Made by a program: the position numbers and the translations under genes
Notes under the pieces: model-generated
Told to the model about the DNA's origin: nothing
Databases searched by the model: none
The model's input: only the letters and a program-made list of their open reading frames with translations
In this document: one piece after another, positions 6,797 to 11,073 of the stretch
Position numbering within the stretch: the first letter of the stretch is position 1
How the letters are laid out: every line of letters starts with the position of its first letter
Assembly (NCBI GenBank): GCA_002508495.1
Contig: DANA01000077.1
Location: 1-11,073, forward strand
Reading direction: 5' to 3'
Source of the DNA: Methanoregula sp. UBA276
Lineage (GTDB): Archaea > Halobacteriota > Methanomicrobia > Methanomicrobiales > Methanospirillaceae
DNA length: 11,073 bases

Positions 6797-7708
6797 TTAC
6801 TTTTTCAGCAGCCGCACGAGCAGCGCTTTCTGTGCATGGAGCCGGTTCTCGGCTTCGTCCCAGATGAGGCTCTGGCCGCCTTCCATGACCTCATCGGTGA
6901 TCTCCTCGCCCCGGTGCGCCGGCAGGCAGTGGAGCACGCGGGCATCGGGTGAAGCGAGTTTCATCAGGTCTGCGTCGACCGTATAGTCGCCAAAGAGTTT
7001 CAGGCGTTCGTCCCGCTCACCCTCGTCGCCCATCGATACCCACGTATCGGTGACAATGACCTCTGCATCCTTCACCGCCTTCTCAGGTTCACGGACAAGC
7101 CGGGCCCTGCCGCCCAGCTCCTGCGCTCTCCTGATATAGCCCGGGTCGGGTTCGTATCCTTTCGGGGTTGAAACCGTGACATCGAGGCCGGTCAGTACTG
7201 TTGCGAGGATGAGGGAGTGACAGACATTGTTCCCGTCCCCCACCCATGCAACTTTCAGGTCCTGCGTTGAGCCGAAGTGCTCCTGCATGGTCATGATATC
7301 GGCAAGGATCTGGCAGGGATGTTCCATATCGGAGAGCCCGTTGATGACCGGGATGGTGGCAAATTTTGCAAACTCCTCGATCGTGCTGTGCTTGTACGCC
7401 CGGATCATCATTGCAGAAACATAGCGCGAAGCGGCACGGGCGGTATCCCGGATCTCCTCCCCGCGCCAGATCTGCATGTCCCGTGCATTCAAAAAGAGGG
7501 CATGACCGCCAAGCTCGTTCATCCCCACCTCGAACGAAATGTGCGTGCGGGTCGAGGACTTCTCAAAGATCATGGCAAGCGTTTTTCCGGGCAGGAGGAG
7601 ATGGGTGGCCCCTTCCTTTTTCTGCCGCTTGAGGTCATGGGCATCCGCCAGCAGCTCATTGAGCTCCTCTTTGTTGATATCCAGGATAGATATGAAATCC
7701 TTCATCAT
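6797..7708 (-). CDS. argF: Ornithine carbamoyltransferase
   Basis: The enzyme transfers the carbamoyl group from carbamoyl phosphate to ornithine, giving citrulline, in the cytoplasm; it links CarB to ArgG. The 303-residue length is typical. The carbamoyl phosphate motif STRTH is at residues 52-56 and HPCQ at 130-133. The ornithine-side DTWVSMG is at 221-227 and the catalytic HCLP at 260-263. DTWVSMGDE and HCLP identify the ornithine enzyme and argue against aspartate carbamoyltransferase. The start ATG (7708-7706) overlaps the purD stop as ATGA, so translation is probably coupled; a second ATG follows immediately, and either could be used. It is the last gene of the carS-pyrE-purD-argF unit. 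Confidence 0.96.
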   Translation of the reverse strand: MMKDFISILDINKEELNELLADAHDLKRQKKEGATHLLLPGKTLAMIFEKSSTRTHISFEVGMNELGGHALFLNARDMQIWRGEEIRDTARAASRYVSAMMIRAYKHSTIEEFAKFATIPVINGLSDMEHPCQILADIMTMQEHFGSTQDLKVAWVGDGNNVCHSLILATVLTGLDVTVSTPKGYEPDPGYIRRAQELGGRARLVREPEKAVKDAEVIVTDTWVSMGDEGERDERLKLFGDYTVDADLMKLASPDARVLHCLPAHRGEEITDEVMEGGQSLIWDEAENRLHAQKALLVRLLKK

Positions 7709-8991
7709 CGTAATTCCTTCATATGGGTTATCCGCGATTCGAGCAGTTTTTTCGTGCCGATGTCCCGCCGGTACCGTACCTTGCCGCGGACAGATGATGC
7801 TGCAGATTCAGCATGCTGTTCTGCCTCTTCAAGGGTATCTCCAATTCCGACAAATGCAAGCGTGCGGGAAGTCAGCGACATGAAGTTCCCGTTGCGCTCC
7901 TCGATGTTTGCAAAATACAAAAGTGCTCCCGTGTGGTCGCCAATGGTTACGGGGCTTCCTGGCACCGGGTTGTCCGGGTAACCCTCCGGGACAAGATACT
8001 TGCAGACGGTTGCCTTCTTGTCGAAACTGACCGTTGCGGCAGAAAGCCTGCCCGTGGCAATCCCGCAGGCAATCTCGCCAAGATCGGACGTGAGCAGGGA
8101 GAGGACGTTCATGGCTTCCGGATCGCCAAACCGTGCATTATACTCGATCACTTTCGGCCCCGTTGCCGTGTTCATGAACTGCCCGTAGAGGATGCCCTTG
8201 TACGGGTGTCCTTCGTGCGCCATGGCACTGACCGTCGCTCCCATGATATCAAGGGCCTTTTTGTAGTCAGTTGGAGAGACAAACGGCATCCGGTGATCGG
8301 GCATTGAATAGGAGCCCATGCCCCCGGTATTGGGCCCGCTGTCGCCTTCGAATGCCCGCTTATGGTCCTGCACCAGTGGCATGGGGACAAGACAGTTTCC
8401 GTCAACGAATGCCTGTAAGGTGAATTCCTCGCCAAGCAGCCGCTCCTCGATGACGGCATTACCATTGAGGGAACGGACATACCCGATCGCTCCCTTCCGG
8501 TCGACCTGCTCTCCCATGATCCGGACGCCCTTTCCCCCGGTAAGGCCGATGGGTTTTACCACAAGGTCTCCCTCATGCTCCCCGATAAATGCTGCTGCTT
8601 CGTCAGCATTGTGGAATACCCGGTACTCCGGGCAGCCGGGGATGCGGTTTTTGTGCATCAGTTCGCGGCAGAACGCCTTGTCCGTCTCGATCCGTGCAGC
8701 TGCACGGGATGGGCCGACCGACGGGATACCTGCTGCTTCCAGGGCATCGACAACCCCGCATTCGAGGGGGGCTTCCGGGCCGATAAATGCATAATCGGCG
8801 CCGCACTCTTCGGCGAATTTTACGACCTTTTCCGTGTCGGTCTCATGGGCGAGGAGTATTTTCTTTGCCAGCTGCGAGATCCCGGGGTTCTGTTTTGCCA
8901 TCACCGAGAAGATCTGCGTTTCCGGGTTGCGGGCAAGGGCTGCAGCTATTGCATGTTCCCTGCCGCCGCCACCCACAACAAGTGCCTTCAT
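7705..8991 (-). CDS. purD: Phosphoribosylamine-glycine ligase (GAR synthetase)
   Basis: This ATP-grasp ligase joins phosphoribosylamine and glycine with ATP, the second step of purine synthesis, in the cytoplasm. Length is 428 residues, as usual. The N-terminal Gly-rich VVGGGGREHA is at about residues 4-13 and is followed by IGPEAPLE. The ATP-grasp signature KPIGLTGGKGV lies in the middle, and YNARFGDPEA near residues 275-285 carries the metal and ATP ligands. An in-frame ATG two codons upstream (8997) would give MVMKAL. The start at 8991 is preferred because the purine-rich aggatgg is better spaced for it and the family usually begins MKxLVVGGGG. The pyrE stop lies only 7 bases upstream, and the purD stop overlaps the argF ATG. 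Purine and arginine genes share this operon. Confidence 0.96.
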   Translation of the reverse strand: MKALVVGGGGREHAIAAALARNPETQIFSVMAKQNPGISQLAKKILLAHETDTEKVVKFAEECGADYAFIGPEAPLECGVVDALEAAGIPSVGPSRAAARIETDKAFCRELMHKNRIPGCPEYRVFHNADEAAAFIGEHEGDLVVKPIGLTGGKGVRIMGEQVDRKGAIGYVRSLNGNAVIEERLLGEEFTLQAFVDGNCLVPMPLVQDHKRAFEGDSGPNTGGMGSYSMPDHRMPFVSPTDYKKALDIMGATVSAMAHEGHPYKGILYGQFMNTATGPKVIEYNARFGDPEAMNVLSLLTSDLGEIACGIATGRLSAATVSFDKKATVCKYLVPEGYPDNPVPGSPVTIGDHTGALLYFANIEERNGNFMSLTSRTLAFVGIGDTLEEAEQHAESAASSVRGKVRYRRDIGTKKLLESRITHMKELR

Positions 8992-8998
8992 AACCATC

Positions 8999-9541
8999 CT
9001 ATTTTGCCTTCGGATTACAAAGTCCTTGCTCTTTTTTAAGTTCGCTCACGGTAACAAGCGACACCAGAAGCGCCCCGTGCGTGGCAAGCATCGCTGCTGC
9101 ACCCTGCTCGCGGTCAACAACCGTCACAACCCGGTCCACATTCGCGCCGGCAGCCCGGAGGGCTTCAATCCCGTACAGGGCTGATCCTCCCGAGGTCGTG
9201 ACATCCTCGATGAGGAGCACCCGTTTTCCCCTGACATTGCCAATAATGACATCCTTCTTGCCATGCCCTTTGTCCGTAGACCGGATGATCGCGTAGGGCT
9301 TTTTTGCGGCAAGCGATGTGGCAACGGCAAGGGAAACTCCCCCGACCGCCACTCCTGCAACAACCTCAAAATCCTGGGACCCTGCAACGGTTGATGCAAT
9401 TGCACCGAGAAGGTCGGGGTTGGTCACGGCGCTCTTCACATCGATATAGTACGTGCTCTTTTTTCCGGATGCCAGCGTGAAATCGCCAAATTCAATGGCC
9501 TTGTATGCTCTGAGCATACCGGCAAGGTCGTTTGTCACCAT
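8999..9541 (-). CDS. pyrE: Orotate phosphoribosyltransferase
   Basis: The enzyme makes orotidine 5'-phosphate from orotate and PRPP in de novo pyrimidine synthesis, in the cytoplasm. The protein has 180 residues, typical of the short archaeal form. Early residues FGDFTLASGKKSTYYID (18-34) match the family. The flexible-loop region RSTDKGHGKK (87-96) carries the catalytic lysine. The PRPP-binding signature LLIEDVTTSGGS spans 109-120. ATG 9541 is chosen because GGAGG lies just before it and because a frame continuing to 9655 would run antisense-like through carS codons without recognisable protein. The start overlaps the end of carS by 7 bases, so its ribosome-binding site lies inside carS. Confidence 0.95.
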   Translation of the reverse strand: MVTNDLAGMLRAYKAIEFGDFTLASGKKSTYYIDVKSAVTNPDLLGAIASTVAGSQDFEVVAGVAVGGVSLAVATSLAAKKPYAIIRSTDKGHGKKDVIIGNVRGKRVLLIEDVTTSGGSALYGIEALRAAGANVDRVVTVVDREQGAAAMLATHGALLVSLVTVSELKKEQGLCNPKAK

Positions 9542-10098
9542 GGAACCTCCTTGACTTTCATGAGATACCCAAGAATATTCATTGCCCGGTGCAGGACCGG
9601 TGTGAGGATAAGGATGACGACAAGAACCGGAAGCGTAACTGCTGCAAACAGCCATGCCGGATCGAAGATGAGGAGGAGGACAAATGCACCGGCGACAAGA
9701 TCATACATGTCTGCTACCGGCCATTTTGCCCCGCGTTCCTTCCCGAACCGCCGTTTAAAGAAACTCTTCACCAGGTCCCCGAGGAGTGCTCCGGTGGACA
9801 GGAGCGTGATGGAAAGAAGGGTCTGCCCGGGAAGGAACTCCAGCCCGTATCTGCCCTGGCACCAGATCTGGATGCCACCGATAAGGATGCCGGCAAGGAT
9901 GCCTGCGGCAAGTCCCCGGAAGGTCTTGCCGTCCCCTAATATCCGCCGGCCATCGGAAAAGTTCCGGCCCAGATCCACGGGTAATCCGCCGCCGCAGAGT
10001 GCCGCAACCGGGTTGGGCAGGTATGCAGGGAGCATTATCCAGAACGCAGCGAGAATCAGAATAAAAATGGGGTCAACACTAATAACCGAGCACTCCAA
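9535..10098 (-). CDS. carS: CDP-archaeol synthase (CTP:2,3-di-O-geranylgeranylglycerol cytidylyltransferase)
   Basis: CarS activates unsaturated archaeol (2,3-bis-O-geranylgeranylglycerol phosphate) with CTP to give CDP-archaeol, the precursor of archaeal phospholipids; it is an integral membrane enzyme. The protein has 187 residues with about five hydrophobic segments (roughly 9-28, 63-80, 92-112, 133-147 and 150-168). The cytoplasmic motifs ILGDGKTFRG (53-62), GDLVKSFFKRR (107-117) and WPVADMYD (126-133) match the CarS/CdsA family, the last two holding the Lys/Arg and Asp residues of the active site. The only in-frame start before the first membrane segment is TTG at 10098. An upstream TATA-like actttaat fits a leaderless TTG start, so the exact start is less sure than the identity. 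It heads the operon and overlaps pyrE by 7 bases. Confidence 0.92.
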   Translation of the reverse strand: MECSVISVDPIFILILAAFWIMLPAYLPNPVAALCGGGLPVDLGRNFSDGRRILGDGKTFRGLAAGILAGILIGGIQIWCQGRYGLEFLPGQTLLSITLLSTGALLGDLVKSFFKRRFGKERGAKWPVADMYDLVAGAFVLLLIFDPAWLFAAVTLPVLVVILILTPVLHRAMNILGYLMKVKEVPW

Positions 10099-10101
10099 TA
10101 C

Positions 10102-10136
10102 CTCTAATAAAGAGCAGGCACCAACATTAAAGTTAC
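10102..10136. promoter_or_regulatory. Divergent promoter region between carS and the radical SAM gene
   Basis: The 86 bases between the divergent starts contain one AT-rich box, attaaagt (+) / actttaat (-), at about 10126-10133. It sits ~30 bases from the carS TTG and ~55 bases from the + strand ATG, suitable for either direction. Nearby, ctctaataaagag (10102-10114) has a 4-bp dyad and could be an operator. Promoter use is inferred from spacing only. Confidence 0.4.
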
Positions 10137-10172
10137 TCTGAAAATGATGGTACTATTCTCGCAGGCTGCATT

Positions 10173-10179
10173 AGGTGGA
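10173..10179 (+). promoter_or_regulatory. Ribosome-binding site of the radical SAM gene
   Basis: aggtgga ends five bases before the ATG at 10185 and matches the archaeal anti-Shine-Dalgarno (GGTG core), fixing the start. Confidence 0.6.
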
Positions 10180-10184
10180 CGTCT

Positions 10185-11073
10185 ATGCTGATAAAGAAGA
10201 CACGAAGTCTTTGTCCGACCTGCAACAAGGTCGTTGATGCAGAGATTTCAGAGGAAGACGGAAAGGTCTGGCTTGACCGGACCTGTCCGGAACACGGATC
10301 GTCCCGGTACCTGTACTGGTCCGATGCACGGATGTTTCACCGGTTTGAGGAGTATGAAGCAATCGGGAACGGGATTGCCAATCCCCAGAACACGGTTGAA
10401 GGGGATCAGTGCCCCATGGCGTGCGGCCTGTGTAGCAATCATCACTCCCAGACCCTCCTTGCAAATATCGATCTCACCAACCGCTGTAACCTGAACTGCG
10501 AATTCTGTTTTGCCAATGCACGTGCCTGCGGGTACGTCTACGAACCGGAGTTTTCTGCAATCGTCTCCATGCTGAAGATGCTTCGGGACCAGAAGCCGGT
10601 GCCGGTACCGGCAGTCCAGTTCTCCGGCGGGGAACCGACGATGCGTGATGATCTTTTCGCGATCATCCGCACGGCTAAAGAGATGGGCTTTCCCCAGGTC
10701 CAGCTTGCAACAAACGGGGTGCTGATCGCAAACGAACCGGAGTATGCAAAAAAACTCAAAGAGGCCGGGCTCAGTACGGTCTATCTCCATTTCGACGGCG
10801 TGACCAAAGAGACCAACCCGCTGATGCGGATCAGTGAGAAGGCCATTGAGCACCTCGAAGAGGCAAAACTTGGAGTTGTTCTCGTCCCCACCATCATCCA
10901 TGGGAAAAACGATCATGAACTTGGCGATATCATCCGTTTTGCCATCCAGCATTCAGCCGTGGTCCGGGGGATTAATTTCCAGCCCGTAGCCTTCACCGGT
11001 GCCGCAAGCGATGATGATATCCAGAAGTGCCGGGTTACCATTCCTGACCTTCTTTCTGGAATCGAGGACCAGA
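10185..11073 (+). CDS. tes: Radical SAM protein, probable tetraether lipid synthase (3'-truncated by window edge)
   Basis: Radical SAM enzyme; 296 codons are present out of an expected ~500. By resemblance to the MJ0619-type protein it probably joins the phytanyl tails of two archaeol lipids by carbon-carbon bonds to make tetraether lipids. The N-terminal part has CPTC (10-13) and TCPEHG (33-38), likely ligands of a rubredoxin-like iron site. QCPMACGLC (75-83) gives three Cys (76, 80, 83) suited to an auxiliary Fe-S cluster. The radical SAM motif CNLNCEFC (101-108) provides the [4Fe-4S] ligands, SGGEP (147-151) the SAM-binding loop, and ATNGVLI (175-181) a barrel strand. This combination is typical of the Tes group. 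Paralogues exist in methanogens, some proposed to act on methanopterin, so the substrate is not settled. Divergent placement from carS supports a lipid role. The C-terminal domain cannot be judged here. Confidence 0.78.
   Translation, partial: MLIKKTRSLCPTCNKVVDAEISEEDGKVWLDRTCPEHGSSRYLYWSDARMFHRFEEYEAIGNGIANPQNTVEGDQCPMACGLCSNHHSQTLLANIDLTNRCNLNCEFCFANARACGYVYEPEFSAIVSMLKMLRDQKPVPVPAVQFSGGEPTMRDDLFAIIRTAKEMGFPQVQLATNGVLIANEPEYAKKLKEAGLSTVYLHFDGVTKETNPLMRISEKAIEHLEEAKLGVVLVPTIIHGKNDHELGDIIRFAIQHSAVVRGINFQPVAFTGAASDDDIQKCRVTIPDLLSGIEDQ

Noticed and set aside
7277..7981. Plus-strand open frame of 234 codons across argF and purD
   Set aside because: It is antisense to two well-identified enzymes and its product is Arg/Ser/Pro-rich without family resemblance.
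9542..9655. N-terminal extension of pyrE by 38 codons
   Set aside because: The extra residues overlap carS and resemble no OPRT. A good GGAGG ribosome-binding site fixes the start at 9541.
1..11073. CRISPR array, insertion sequence, att site or defence genes
   Set aside because: No regularly spaced repeats, transposase motifs, terminal inverted repeats or tRNA-end duplications were seen. The genes are core metabolic or methanogen-specific.

Overview
The window looks like part of the chromosome of a methanogenic archaeon, most likely of the order Methanomicrobiales (Methanoregula or a relative). Four things point there: a methanogenesis marker 14 gene, archaeal ether-lipid genes (CDP-archaeol synthase and a tetraether-synthase-type radical SAM enzyme), TATA-box promoters with T-tract terminators, and a moderately GC-rich base composition. 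The placement is inference from gene content; no 16S rRNA or tRNA gene is present.

Layout: 1-2556 (+) is the C-terminal four fifths of carB, the large subunit of carbamoyl phosphate synthetase, ending in a T-tract terminator. 2695-3198 (+) is a lipoprotein with a Pro/Thr/Val-rich linker and a cupredoxin-like domain that has lost most copper ligands. 3378-4574 (+) is argG. 4650-6149 (+) is methanogenesis marker protein 14, followed almost without a gap by a small unknown acidic protein (6161-6400). 6401-6796 is a 396-base gap between convergent genes. It holds a T-tract terminator, a TATA-like element inside an inverted repeat, a perfect 8-bp hairpin and a ribosome-binding site with an open frame of doubtful status. 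6797-10098 (-) is a compact operon read carS > pyrE > purD > argF, with overlapping or nearly touching genes. 10185 to the end (+) is the first 296 codons of a radical SAM protein resembling tetraether lipid synthase, divergent from carS.

How the genes connect: CarB makes carbamoyl phosphate. ArgF uses it to make citrulline, which ArgG converts to argininosuccinate; the same carbamoyl phosphate feeds pyrimidine synthesis, where PyrE acts. PyrE and PurD both work on phosphoribosyl compounds. CarS activates archaeol with CTP, and the divergent radical SAM enzyme probably joins archaeol-type lipids tail to tail, so membrane-lipid genes flank one 86-base intergenic region. I see no mobile element, CRISPR array or defence system. 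The least explained items are the two methanogen-associated genes, the degenerate cupredoxin lipoprotein and the convergent gap.
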